Of a DNA stretch of 64,000 bases, positions 47,472-58,603 are shown in pieces. Source of the DNA: Agaricus subrufescens (taxonomy: Eukaryota; Basidiomycota; Agaricomycetes; Agaricales; Agaricaceae); assembly GCA_029945375.1 (NCBI GenBank), contig CM057057.1, positions 4,774,001-4,838,000 of the forward strand, read 5' to 3'. Numbering within the stretch: the first letter of the stretch is position 1; each line of letters starts with the position of its first letter. Under the pieces are notes generated by a model, which was not told the DNA's origin, made no database searches, and saw only the letters and a list, made by a program, of their open reading frames with translations. Made by a program: the position numbers and the translations under genes.

Positions 47472-48118
47472 ATGGCGTCGGCACATAAAATAGGTCGGTT
47501 CTGGTTTTCTTCGGTGTGCGACTGGAGTTCTCATCACTACCGGCAGGTTCCCTTCTGTTCTGCCCTGAATGTGGCACACTCCTCAATAGACCCAAAGACA
47601 GCGAAAGCAGTGTCACATGCGAGCAATGCCACCATGAAGAACCCGCTAGCTGTGCGTTCGAATCGCGTTTTCTATGACCGATAAGACAGCCGCGTTGAGT
47701 ACTTAAGTCAGCATACGATAATATCGTGATCACGACGCGATCGCACCCGGACGCGTTTCCGTCCGCACTTCGGCAGAAGAGAAAGACCCAGACCAAGTTC
47801 CACGACAAGGGCGACCAAGGGACCCTGGTGAGCTGTTGAGAAACTTCTAGACCGGATTGAGGCTAATGAAAAGCGTAGGTATCAGAAAAATGCCCCGCAT
47901 GCGGTCACATGGAAGCATATTCAAAAGAGATGCAGGTGCGTGGGCGAGATTGGCTGATTATACATTGAGAGCTGACGCGCAAAAAAATAAAGTTGCGTAG
48001 TGCGGATGAGGGATCGACGATCTTCTATACGGTAGGTATTTGATGATGCTGGCTGTACCGATTACTGACTGGGGACAAGTGTGCATCATGCAAGCACGGA
48101 TGGCGTGTCAATAATTAG
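47472..48118 (+). CDS. RPA12: RNA polymerase I subunit A12.2 (Rpa12)
   Basis: Small zinc-ribbon subunit of RNA polymerase I, needed for RNA cleavage and termination during rRNA synthesis in the nucleolus. The exons translate to 126 residues, matching the usual length of about 125. The N-terminal ribbon has CPEC and CEQC (LLFCPECGTLL, VTCEQCHHEE). The linker includes RKTQTKFHDKGDQGTLV. The C-terminal TFIIS-like ribbon has CPACGHMEAYSKEMQLRSAD, with the acidic hairpin residues in SADEGS, then FYTCASCKHGWRVNN. The penultimate exon is only about 40 nt (LRSADEGSTIFYT), with the acceptor AAATAAAG. The first intron begins after MASAHKI. All eight zinc cysteines are present. Confidence 0.93.
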
Positions 48119-48134
48119 GGTATATATATTTTGA

Positions 48135-48480
48135 TCAGACATAGACGCCAACGCTGCAAAATAGAGCGACAATGCCAAAACCACCGAGGACACTAGCGGA
48201 GGACGCCACTGCGAGTTCGCGCAGGGGAAGCGGCTGTTTTGGGAGACTGGAGCGGTGGAGTGAGAAAGAGGAGATGCGGAGCGCTAAGAGGGGCATACGT
48301 GGTAAAGTAGAAGGCAAGGCCAAAGGTAGAGGCGAGGAGGAACAGGGCGAGGAAGGGGAGGGCGGCGGTGGGGACGAGCGGGGCAAAGGCGGGGAGGGCG
48401 TCGAATGTATTCTAGACAGAGCTGAGCGGGCTGTGAGCTGACTCGGAAAGACGCACCTTTGCTTCGAAATAGTCGGCCAT
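48135..48480 (-). CDS. OST5: Oligosaccharyltransferase subunit Ost5 (TMEM258)
   Basis: Small two-span membrane subunit of the ER oligosaccharyltransferase that N-glycosylates proteins. Three exons give 82 residues: MADYFEAK, then NTFDALPAFAPLVPTAALPF with TM1 LALFLLASTFGLAFYFTT, then a cytosolic or lumenal loop LPKQPLPLRE and TM2 LAVASSASVLGGFGIVALFC, ending SVGVYV. The length and the C-terminal GFG...VGxYV pattern match human TMEM258 (79 residues) and Ost5. A 50-bp intron (GTATGC to CTCCAG on the minus strand) must be removed to reach TM2. The start at 48480 is 114 bp from the YOP1 start on the other strand. The gene is easily missed because each exon is short. Confidence 0.85.
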
Positions 48481-48594
48481 TGTGGTCTGGATGACGACTG
48501 CCACGCCAGCACAGACGTCACTACCGCAACAGGCCAAACACGCGCACACAGGCCACATAACAGCCTCCCGACGACTCTCGCCCACACAGCAACC
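48481..48594. promoter_or_regulatory. Shared divergent promoter, OST5 and YOP1
   Basis: 114 bp between the start codons of two ER membrane protein genes facing away from each other. The arrangement would suit co-expression of the pair; that is an inference. Confidence 0.5.
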
Positions 48595-49242
48595 ATGTCC
48601 GCCGCGCAGAAAGTGCAGGAGCACCCCGTCTTCGTCCAGGTCCAGAACAAGGCCCATCACTATGTCGCCCAGCTGGACAAGGAGGTTTGTTGTCCGTCCG
48701 CTCCACGCCTTGCTTTTCTCACCCTGCCCCGCCCAGCTCTCCAAGTATCCCGTCCTGATCCACCTCGAGCAGCGCACCCAGGTCCCCAAAAGCTACGTTG
48801 TTCTCGGCACCCTCGTCGTCGTCGCTGTCCTCCACATCATCAACCCCCTCGCCGCCCCCGTTTCAAACCTTGTTGGCTGGGCCCTCCCCGCGTATCTCTC
48901 CTTCAAGGCTCTCGAGTCGCCCTCCGAAGATGACAACATCCAATGGCTCACCTACTGGGTAGTCTTTGGCTTCTTCAACTTTATGGAGAGCTTCGCCATC
49001 CGCCTTGTTCTCTACTACCTCCCCTGGTATTATGCCTTTAAGACAATTTTCATTGTTTGGCTTCAGTTGCCTGGCATACGCGTGAGTAGTGGCCTTCGCG
49101 TGGCTGCTCTTTATTGACTTGCTGTCTCTAGGGTGCAAGAACTACTTACTTGACCGTTCTGAAACCGGTCCTCTCGAATATCACGAGCCAAAACCGCGTC
49201 GTTGCACCGCCGACGACCAGCGCCGATGCTCACCAGGAGTAA
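48595..49242 (+). CDS. YOP1: Yop1/REEP5-type ER membrane-shaping protein (TB2/DP1/HVA22)
   Basis: Reticulon-like protein that bends ER membranes into tubules. Three exons, about 180 residues. The N-terminus MSAAQKVQEHPVFVQVQNKA and LSKYPVLIHLEQRTQVPKSY are typical of fungal Yop1. Hairpin membrane segments follow: VVLGTLVVVAVLHIINPL, then LVGWALPAYLSFKALESP (the TB2/DP1 signature), WLTYWVVFGFFNFMESF and LPWYYAFKTIFIVWLQLP. The last exon gives a short polar tail ending SADAHQE. The gene is divergent from OST5. Confidence 0.95.
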
Positions 49243-49954
49243 AGGCCATTCCCGTAGTGTCACACGATCCGCTTTTTTTGTATAGAATGTTCTCTGTCGA
49301 CATTTTATTCCCTTTTACTGGTCATAATGTTTTCCTGTAGTGTCTTTTTGCGCCCCGATGCTTAGTACTATTGATAAGCTTCACTTATGCGACACAATGT
49401 TTTTTCTCATCAAATGTCTCGTCTTGATCCGAAAGCGTCATACGCAGCACTGCCCGAGAGTTGGCAGCAGAAATTAAACTACTGCAGCCCGGATCAGCCG
49501 TGAACCTGCCCAGGAAACATAGGAAACATTTAACCACAGCAGCATGGCTGGAGGCCAGTGGCTCAGGTCACTGGGTCAGCGATCCATGTGTTTTTCTGGG
49601 CCGCTGTCACAGCAGGGCGCCGAAAGTGGGTATTCGCCGTATTACCCCATATGCTGCTCCGGCGACTTTCACGGCCCAGGCCATCGCGTTTCCACACTAG
49701 CTATCTCTAGTAAAGCATCCCATCAACTCACTATTGCCACGGTTACCCTTCTAGGCCATCTTCACTCATTTTTCTAGTATTCTCATCAACAGAAGAGTCA
49801 CCGCCGCAACCGTTTTCTCGGCACGTTCCTTTTCCGAGATACCAGGTGAACATAAAGGGCTAAATATATTGTTCGTTTGCCATATAATACTGGGTGGATC
49901 CGAATCGCTAAAGCTTGCAACCTTGCCTTCTCTGTTTATCTGGCGTTTACACCT
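49243..49954. other. Spacer between YOP1 and UNC93-like gene
   Basis: About 710 bp. The left part holds a T-rich 3' flank. No coding exon, tRNA or repeat recognised. Confidence 0.5.
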
Positions 49955-52068
49955 ATGACCGAACTTGAGAAATCGTCTAATTTCGAAACCAGCGAGGGAA
50001 GCTCTGTCCAGATCTTCGACAGGCCGAAAGGTCTCAAGGGCCTGTACCTTAATCCATTGACCCAAGTTATTCTGTTGGGATTTGTTTGCTTCATGTGTCC
50101 TGGTAGGTGTTTTATGTTTTTTTCCCTTCACTTCCGATACTAATCCGGTGTGTAGGTCTCTTCAATGCTTTGAATGGTCTTGGGGGAGGGGGACAGATAG
50201 ATACGGCCGTCAGTGCCAATGCCAATTCAGCCTTGTACGCCACTTTTGCGGTGGGTGCTTTTTTTGCTGGGTAAAAGCATCATCTTCATCAGTGATGTCG
50301 GCTCACGTCTATAAAGATCCGTCAACAACGTGCTAGGACCTCGTTGGACACTGCTGCTGGGTAGTGCGGGATACCCATTATACATCGGGTCTTTTTTGTA
50401 AGTCTCAACTGATAATGGAGCGACCGGTATAGACTGAACGTCTAAACCACTATTAGGGCTATCAATATTCACCCAAACGCAGGTGGCTTCGTTATTGGGG
50501 CGGGGGCTGTTCTTGGACTGTGTGCGGGCCTGCTATGGACCGCACAAGGCTCATTGATGCTGTCCTATCCCACGGAAAGCCAAAAGGGTCTATTTATCAG
50601 CGTATTTTGGGCTATATTCAATCTCGGCGCTGTTGTCGGAGCAAGCGTTTCTCTCGGGCAAAATTTCCATTCTCAAGTACGTGAATGCTGACTTTTTTTT
50701 TGTTGCGTGTCTGGTTAATGGAAACTGAAACCTTTTTTTTCTGTCACATAGGCTAATTCTGGTAAGCATCACATAACCGCCCCGGTATGGGGTGTTTCGA
50801 GTTGACCGGACTTTTTGAATTGTTCTGATGGTAGTTGGCAATGGAACCTATGTGAGCCACTGCGTTTTCCGTACGAGTTGGGGAGTGCTTATGATGTGCA
50901 AACTTTAGATTGGTTTCCTTATCTTGACTTTGATCGGAGTCGTTATCCCATTCATAATGGCTGATCCTGCCAAGATTATCCGTTTGGATGGTACTCGGGT
51001 GACGACCCCTCGGAACCCTTCATGGAAAACAGAGTTTTTGGGACTTTGGATCACATTCAAGCAAGATCCGTATGTTCTACTATTGTTCCCGATGTTCCTT
51101 GCGTCAAATTGGTTCTATACATGGCGTAAGTTCAATTAATCTTTCGATGGTCACGCGATTGATTAAGTTGTACAGAGTTCAATGAATATAACAATGCCCT
51201 ATTCAACATCCGAGCTCGTTCTCTGAATAACCTTATGTACTGGCTGGCTCAGATTATTGGTTCGCTCTCTATAGGATTCATCCTCGATCAAAGAAATCTT
51301 CCTCGTCGTTTTCGTGCGTTTACGGGCTGGTTCATTCTTTTGGTTATGGTGTTTGTAGTCCACAGTTGGGCGTACTCGTATCAAAGGTAACTTAACTGTC
51401 TTTTACTTCTTCCTAAAAGGAATAATCAGCTAATGAGATGGCATTATCAGGAATTATAGTAGGGAGTCTGTCACCACCAAACTGGATATTTTTGACCATG
51501 GATACGGAGGGCGAGCTGTGTTGTATATTTTTTATGGTTTGCTTGATTCCATGTGGCAGACGGGCTGTGTTGTATATTTTTTATGGTTTGCTTGATTCCA
51601 TGTGGCAGACGGCTGTTTATTGGCTGTTGGGAGCCATGTCCAATCATCCGAGTAAATTGGCGTATTTTACTGGCTTTTGTGAGTTCTTCGTTTCGTCAAC
51701 TTCTGTGGTTGTGTTCTCTTATGCATGCCGGCAAAACAGACAAGTCGATCCAATCTGCAGGTGCGGCAGGTACCTGGAGAGCTGACGCCAGGGGTACACC
51801 GTACGTGGACATTCTCTTGAAAAGCATAAGTTTCTGAGTCCTTGGTTCCAGATATATGACCATGTTCATTTCAACATGGGTGCTGCTAGCGGCGGGCTTG
51901 TTCTTTGCGCTTCCTCTTATCCATATGCGTGTTACAAATCACACATCAGCCTCTGATGATTTCCAGTGCGTATCTGTCCCGCATGATTTATTGATTAAAT
52001 CTGAGTACTGATCATGTTGCATCAGGCCCAAATCCAGCGATCATGAGGGTCGTCATGATGAAAGCTGA
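49955..52068 (+). CDS. UNC93-like MFS membrane protein, copy A (frameshifted)
   Basis: Multi-span major-facilitator-type protein of the UNC93-like group common in fungi; substrate unknown. It opens MTELEKSSNFETS and has DRPKGLKGLYLNPLTQV, GLFNALNGLGGGGQIDTAV, FVIGAGAVLGLCAGLLWTAQ, LMLSYPTESQKGLFISVFWA and LFPMFLASNWFYTW. It aligns along its length with copy B at 53.4-55.4 kb. Exons of 10 nt (50752-50761) and 17 nt (50835-50851) lie in the middle, as in copy B. Near the end a perfect 49-bp tandem duplication (51515-51563 and 51564-51612) shifts the frame: the frame coming from upstream reads the first unit as AVLYIFYGLLDSMWQT and meets a stop at 51593-51595, while the homologous downstream frame resumes from the second unit. 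The copy is probably a pseudogene or a damaged allele, unless cryptic splicing or an assembly error explains it. Confidence 0.85.
51515..51612. repeat. Perfect 2 x 49-bp tandem duplication inside a coding exon
   Basis: Unit 1 is 51515-51563 and unit 2 is 51564-51612, identical over 49 bp. The unit starts GCTGTGTTGTATA and ends GGCAGACGG. As 49 is not a multiple of three, it breaks the reading frame of UNC93-like copy A. Confidence 0.95.
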
Positions 52069-53363
52069 TTCAGGTACTATTCTTATTATTTCACATTGTA
52101 TATGTATATATATAATACGTATGTAATTAACGACCAGTAGATTGAGAGGGTCTGGGGTCGAGGAAGCAAGTATATCAGGTTCTGTTGACCTGATATGTCC
52201 CGGGCCCAGAATTAAGAACTTGCGAATGGGCAAATTTTAGAACAGCTATATTTCGGTGGTTTTCTTATACTCTGGTGTAGAATCAGGACTTTGGGGCCGC
52301 GTATGTTAATTTGGTATTTGTATAGATGAGAGAGTGTAGTAGACCTTCTTCTGTGGTTCGTTAAGGCTTGCAAACAATATCAAAAGAGATAGGGGGTGTG
52401 GGTATTTGAAGGCGTATGTATTTAACAGCAGCTAGTTTGACGTTTTCCTAACAGCTGATGGTACCAATATGAAATACCTGATCATAGTTTGTTCCGATAT
52501 TCGCACCATCATCATCATCACGAACTTTAAACCCTTGGCATCATCATGGGGTAATACGCCCGTAGTGATCGAGAGTCTATAAAGACGGAGAACTGGGGCA
52601 TCGGGCATCATGCGAGTGCTCAATTTTCCCACTGGGAACTGTAGACCGTCGCGTATAAAGTCACCAAGCGGAGGGGGGGGGGCTGGGTGGCGGCACGGTG
52701 CGGGGTTTGTTGCAGGAAGCTCGTCTTTATGCCATACTGTGGCTGAGATAGGTGCCAGGCTAGAAGGCTGAAGTGAATGTATATGTCCAAGGCCAACTTC
52801 TTGCCATATTGTCTACGGGCCGACTAACGCATTGAGTAGGAGGACATGCAGCCAGATTACGTTAGGGTATGCCGTTTCAAGTTATTTATAGCGGGGTCAG
52901 CGGCCACACCTGGCACACCATGATGGCAATCTGCGATCTTAAAGGCACGACCGCGCGCAATGGAGGCCAGATTTATTCTGAGCTTGTTCCATGCAGGCAT
53001 AGACTGGCAGGAACAGACTTTGATCCATCTATCGTAGGCCCGTCATTGGTCGAGCGGCCCATGGGGGGAGGGACAGTGGCATGCGGGGGGGGCTTAGTTC
53101 ATATGTTACCATTCCCAGGTTTGTACTGGCCTTCCACATGGTTCCCCTAGGTCAGACTCCAGTTTGGCATGCGCATAGGAATCTATAACCGAACTGTCAC
53201 ACAAGCATGATTCCACGGCTATACTTTGCCTGTGGTTCGCCCCAGGTTCGTCTCTTGTGGGGCGCATACATAAACCACCGGATTTTATGTACCCCTCCTT
53301 GCGGCCCCCCTGCCCTTTGGTTTGCTCTTGTCCCGAGCCTCTCCTCCTCACTCTCATCCCAAC
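52069..53363. other. 1.3-kb spacer between the UNC93-like paralogues
   Basis: No exon recognised. It contains an AT-rich stretch at 52080-52130 and two G runs near 52672-52682 and 53085-53095. The last 100 bp before 53364 are CT-rich, as a promoter for copy B might be. Confidence 0.5.
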
Positions 53364-55437
53364 ATGAACGACAGAGAAAAAGGCGATGGAACCGATACTA
53401 GTATCGACCAATCTCAGATTCATTATGAGCGCCCCACAGGCCTCAAGGGAATATACTCTCACCCAATCACCCAGGTCTGTCCCGTTAATTTTGTGCTCAT
53501 CTATAGCGTATCTGAAGGCTGCTAGGTCGTAATGTTGGGCCTCATCTGTTTCATGTGTCCGGGTGTGCACCACTACTGCTCGCTTCAACCCAAAGTCATG
53601 CTTGCTGACGTGCCGTGACAGGTCTTTTCAACGCTTTAACTGGTTTGGGAGGAGGTGGTCAGGTTGACCCCACGACGAATGACCGTGCAAATGTAGCACT
53701 TAATGCAACCTTTGCGGTTGCCGCATTCTTTGCAGGGTATTTTGGTTCTTCTTGTGCCACCCTGGTGGTTCATACGACCCGTGACTGATTGGCATCAATT
53801 CCCAGATCCGTGAACAATATACTTGGCGCCCGTCTCACCTTACTTGTTGGAAGCTGTGGTTATGCCTTATACATTGGTTCTTATCTGTGAGTATCGTCGG
53901 TTGAATGATGGGTTCCTGTAATGTTGAACGTCCCTCAGAGCTTTGAACATCCACCCTCATGCGGGCGGGTTTGTGGTTGGGGCTGGCGCTATTCTTGGAA
54001 TCTGTGCTGGTCTCCTTTGGACTGCGCAGGGTTCACTCATGCTTGCGTATCCAACGGAAATTCAGAAAGGTCGTTTCATCAGTATTTTCTGGGCGATTTT
54101 CAACTTGGGTGGTGTTGTTGGTGCTTCCGTATCCCTTGGTACAAACTTCCACTCCCAGGTTAGTGTTATTAATATTTGTGACTTAGCTCTTATTGATCTT
54201 ATCTCCTTATTGTAGGCCAACGCAGGTGAGCATACAGGTTTGAATGTAAGATACTCTTCTAACCTCAAACACATCGTTAGTTGGAGACGGGACATATGTC
54301 AGTGCATTCAAGTGCTTCAGAGCATCAGTGAAACTAACTTTTTCGAAAGATCGGATTTTTGGTCCTTACCCTATGTGGAACCATTCTTCCCCTTCTCATG
54401 GTGGATCCAAAGAATGTGATTAAAACAGACGGAACGAAGGTCATTGTTACCAAGCAACCTTCCTGGAGCACAGAACTCTTGAGGCTTCCCCGCGCCTTTA
54501 TCAAAGACCCTCAGATCATTCTGCTCTTCCCCATGTTCTTCGCCTCGAACTGGTTCTACACTTGGCGTATGAATACTGCTTTCAACTGATACCTACCCAA
54601 TGCTGACATCTGTCAATATAGAATTCACCGACTACAATGGCGCCATCTTCAACATCAGAGCGCGTGCTTTGAACAACGTCGTGTACTGGTTGTCACAAAT
54701 CGTCGGATCGGTGTTAGTCGGACTTATTCTTGACCAGAAGCACTTCCGCCGAAGAATTAGGGCCTTTGTTGGTTGGGGTGTTCTCCTTTGCCTCATTTTC
54801 GTCGTTCACATCTGGGGTTACTTTTATCAGAGGTGAGCTACTAAGCTAGGCTGGCAATTGACTGTGACTAACTCGAACATTACAGGGGTTATACTCGTGC
54901 ATCGCTTGCTGCGCACCCAGAGAAGATTGATATCGACGATGCGATGTACGGAGGAAGAGTTATGTTGTATATCATGTGCGGTGTTTTGGATGCCGCCTGG
55001 CAAGTAACCACATATTGGCTCATGGGTGCCATGTCGAACGATGCTTCGCAGCTAGCATACCTCGCCGGATTCTGTGAGCTTCTTGTCGTATTCGCCAGGC
55101 ATAACACGTTGCTGACGGTTTCCTAGATAAATCCATCCAGTCTGCCGGAGCTGTAGGAGCGTGGGCTGCGGACAGTGTCAAAGTACCGTAAGTTGACTTT
55201 TCTAATATTCTTCCGGTCTTATGTGTTGACACGTACTCTCCAGATACATGAATTTATTCGTTTCTACTTGGGTCCTTCTCGTTGCTGGTCTTTTCTTCGT
55301 TCTGCCAATGATTTACTGGCGTGTCACCGACCAGACGGATCATTTTGTGGATGAAACTTCGTAAGTTATATGCTGTTCATCAGCGTACATTCTGAGCTAA
55401 AGTTTTAAATACAAACAGGCCAACCGGGGAGAAATGA
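53364..55437 (+). CDS. UNC93-like MFS membrane protein, copy B (intact)
   Basis: Paralogue of the preceding gene with an open frame throughout. It starts MNDREKGDGTDTS; then GLKGIYSHPITQV, MLGLICFMCPGLFNALTGLG, NNILGARLTLLVGSCGYALY, VVGAGAILGICAGLLWTAQG, FWAIFNLGGVVGASVSLG, FLVLTLCGTILPLLMVDP, LFPMFFASNWFYTW, VVYWLSQIVGSVLVGLILDQ, VMLYIMCGVLDAAWQVTTYW and NLFVSTWVLLVAGLFFVLPM, ending TSPTGEK at 55437. These give ten or more membrane spans. The 10-nt exon 54216-54225 and 17-nt exon 54281-54297 match those of copy A in position, length and phase. UNC93-like proteins in fungi are poorly studied. Animal UNC93B1 is a trafficking chaperone; its role should not be carried over. Confidence 0.9.
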
Positions 55438-55734
55438 TCATGCAGTGATGCTACTTGACGAATTACGCTTCGTACAACGCTTTTGGCTTTGCACTTTGCA
55501 ATACTCTAATAATTCAAGGGAGACGAGGTTTTACGTAGTGCTAGCTTGTACATTCCACATCCACATGTAACAATTCTTTCAAGAACAATCCTGGACTAAT
55601 ATTAGCTTTTGTGGCATGGATATATCGGCCAGAAAGTACACGGATGACTGCTTGGGGTCGTACCCCATATATGTGCCGAAAAGAAGTATCGGCCTGTGAT
55701 TACATACCACGATAAACCATCTTGAACCAATACC

Positions 55735-58348
55735 ATGGACCCCACGACTCAATCCAACTTCGACCAGGTGGCCACTGAGCATGTTGATTTCGATTGGAGG
55801 TTGGACTTTCAAAATCGCGTTGTTCAAGGTAGTGCTACCCATCGAGTGACCATCAAAGCGGAAAACGTTCATGAAGTCATGTCTGTATCGTATATCTTTC
55901 TTAATTTTATCACTCATCGGATCTACTAGATTTGACACGAACGATTTGACGGTTACCGGAGCCTCGATTGGAGGAAAGGCTACATCTGTATGTGCGGTAG
56001 TAAGCTCTAACTTTTTTAGACTAGCTGATGCCGCTCTCTCTCCCAGTTTGATCTCAAGCCTAAACATGAAGTTATGGGATCCGCCCTTCACGTATCGCTG
56101 CCATCTGGGATATCAAAGGGCGCGAAGGTACAGGTAAAAATCGAGTATCAGACGTCCCCCAATAGCATGGCTCTTCAATGGCTTGAGAAGGAGTGAGTGC
56201 ATGAACTTGGCCGGGATGTATTCGTGCTTAATGTATCATTTTCAGGCAAACGCAAGGAAAGCAGTTTCCGTACCTGTTCAGTCAATGCCAACCGATCTAC
56301 GCAAGGGCCCTAGCACCGTTACAAGGTATGTTGTTAGAAAGATAAGTATATGTTCCCTGAATAGTACAATCTGACGTAAATAATGATATCAGATAGCCCT
56401 TCGGCTAAGACTGTATGAGCGAAGTGAATTTACCCATACTAGGATGTGTTACTAAAGTCCCGTCAGACGTACTCTGCAAAGGTTAAATCTGTCCTTCCTG
56501 TTCTTCTTTCAGCTATCCGGGTTTCTCCTCCAGCAGATGGTCCTCGGCACGATGGCAAAGTTATCGGTAAAGATGAAGTAACCTATGTCTACAACCAGGT
56601 AAATGCGCCAGTTTCGGGATGAAGCGTCTCTTATCTGTCGTGCTAGCCTGTCCCCATTGCGACTTACATTATCGCAATTGCCGCTGGCAACCTCGCCTTT
56701 CGTTCTTTCCCCCCACCCGAGGGGAAGACATGGACCAGTGGTATCTGGACGGAACCCGAATTGATGGAGGCTGCATATTGGGAGTTTAGTGAAGATACAA
56801 CAAAGTTCCTAGCGAAAGAAGAAAGCATAGTGACCCCGTATGAGTTTGGAGTGTATGATCTCCTTGTTTTACCTCCCTCCTTTCCTTACGGTGGCATGGT
56901 TCGTAATCTAATATCTTCAACGTCTGGATGTTGCTGATTTGATTTGAAGGAAAACGCATGCGTGTCATTCCTTACACCTAGTAAGCATTTCTCTCTCTCA
57001 GTACTAAACTCCTGTTACTAACTCTGTTTTGTAAGCCCTCGTCACCGGCGACCGCACTCTGGTTGATGTAGTTGTTCACGAACTAACTCATTCTTGGTTT
57101 GGAAATGGTGTTACGTACGTCCACCACGGGGTTGTTGGATTGAGTTACGGCTGAAATCTTAACTAGACACGCCGAAGCCTCCCATTTCTGGCTGAACGAA
57201 GGATGGACAACATACATGGAGCGGGTCCTTCAGCAATTCCTCCATTCTCCAGCGCACCGCGGTTTCGCTTATATCATTGGAAACGAAGCTCTAAAAAAAG
57301 CGCTGGAAGGATACAAAGATAAGCCAAAGTATCAGCGACTCATCATCGAGTTTGAGAAGGGGGAGGACCCGGATGATGCTTACAGCAGTGTCCCCTACGA
57401 AAAGGGTGCTAATTTCCTCTTCTACATCGGTCAGTTCTGCCTTTTATTGGCTAAACAACAGACTTCCTCAAAATTCTCTACAGAGAAAACTTTAGGAGGT
57501 TTAGATGTCTTTTTACCCTACATCAGGGACTACGTTTCAACGTTCATGGGCAAAAGCATTCGTACGGAAGACTGGAAGAACCACCTGTTCGGATATTTCA
57601 ATGATCAACCGGATAAAATCAAGGCATTGAATACCATTGACTGGAATGTGCGTATACAAATTCCAATTACTATTTAAAAGAGTCTGACTAGACGTCCTGA
57701 CCAGGCTTGGTTCTATGGCGAGGGCACAGAATTGCCTGTCAAGTTGGAGTTCGACACCTCCTTGGCAGTACAGGCTTATGCCCTCGCACAACGTTGGGAC
57801 GCGGCTCGTTCTACAGATATACCCCAGCTAGATTTCAAAGAGACAGACCTCCAAGATTTTGATGGCAATCAAGTTGGTAGGTGGATACTCTCACTGTTGT
57901 CTGGGAGTATTTGCTCATTCTGGGAGTGCAGTCGTGTTCCTGGAAAAACTACAATCCTATAAACCTTTGCCTTCGGGTTTGATTTTCTATCTCGGGCAGT
58001 TGTATGGCGTGTCTTCAACTCCGAACGCTGAAGTTCGCCTGCGTTTCTATGGGGTGGCTTTACAAGATGTTACCAGTCCAGCAGCTCGACACTTTGCGGT
58101 CGAAGCAGCCAAGTGGGTCATAGGTGACGATGGCACTGGTATAATCAAGGGTCGTATGAAGTTCTGTAGACCCATCTTCCGTGCGATTGCCAAGGTTGAC
58201 GAGGAGCTTGCTGTCAAAACATTCACAAAAGCAAAGGACTTTTTCCATCCCATTGCGAGAAAGCTGATTGAAAAGGTAAGGGTTTCCCTACCCTGGTGCT
58301 CAAAAAAAGGCGATTGACCACTGTTTCCAGGATCTCAAGTTAGTCTAA
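55735..58348 (+). CDS. LTA4H: Leukotriene A4 hydrolase/aminopeptidase (M1 family)
   Basis: Zinc aminopeptidase of family M1 like yeast Lap2, with epoxide hydrolase activity in the animal enzyme; cytosolic. ATG at 55735 opens MDPTTQSNFDQVATEHVDFD. Seen in order: FSQCQPIYARALAPLQD (substrate-binding QCQ loop), TYSAKVKSVLPVLLSAIRVS, PFPYGGMEN split by an intron as PSFPYGGM and ENACVSFLTP, then VVHELTHSWFGNGV and HFWLNEGWTTYMER, which form HExxH-x18-E. The C-terminal armadillo-like domain includes WNAWFYGEGTELPV and MKFCRPIFRAIAKVDEELAV, ending EKDLKLV at 58348. All catalytic residues are present. Two close introns near 56325-56470 must both be removed to read DSPSAKT joined to TYSAKV. Confidence 0.93.
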
Positions 58349-58603
58349 GAACTGGTGTACAATGTCTGTATTAAGATTGCATGGAATCGGTCCTTATTTA
58401 ATTGAAGTTCTGAGGACATGCTGCCCGTAAAAAGAAAAAATCACCTCCCAACATTGATCCTGAAGACGGTTTGATCATATCCGAGTGAAGAGGTGGTGCT
58501 GGAGAACAGGGCTGATAATGACAGGCCCCTGGTCCCTGGAGGTGCCAGGTTTGTCGCACTAGTCACACCTCTTGAGAGATCAGAACCGTACTCGTCAAAC
58601 ATG

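Noticed and set aside
51438..51785. ATG at 51438 opening a frame through both 49-bp units
   Set aside because: Its first part is out of frame with the paralogue; only the part after the second unit is homologous, so it does not rescue the gene.
56325..56470. Apparent stop codons inside the LTA4H gene
   Set aside because: Two close introns explain them; splicing joins DSPSAKT to TYSAKVKS without a break.
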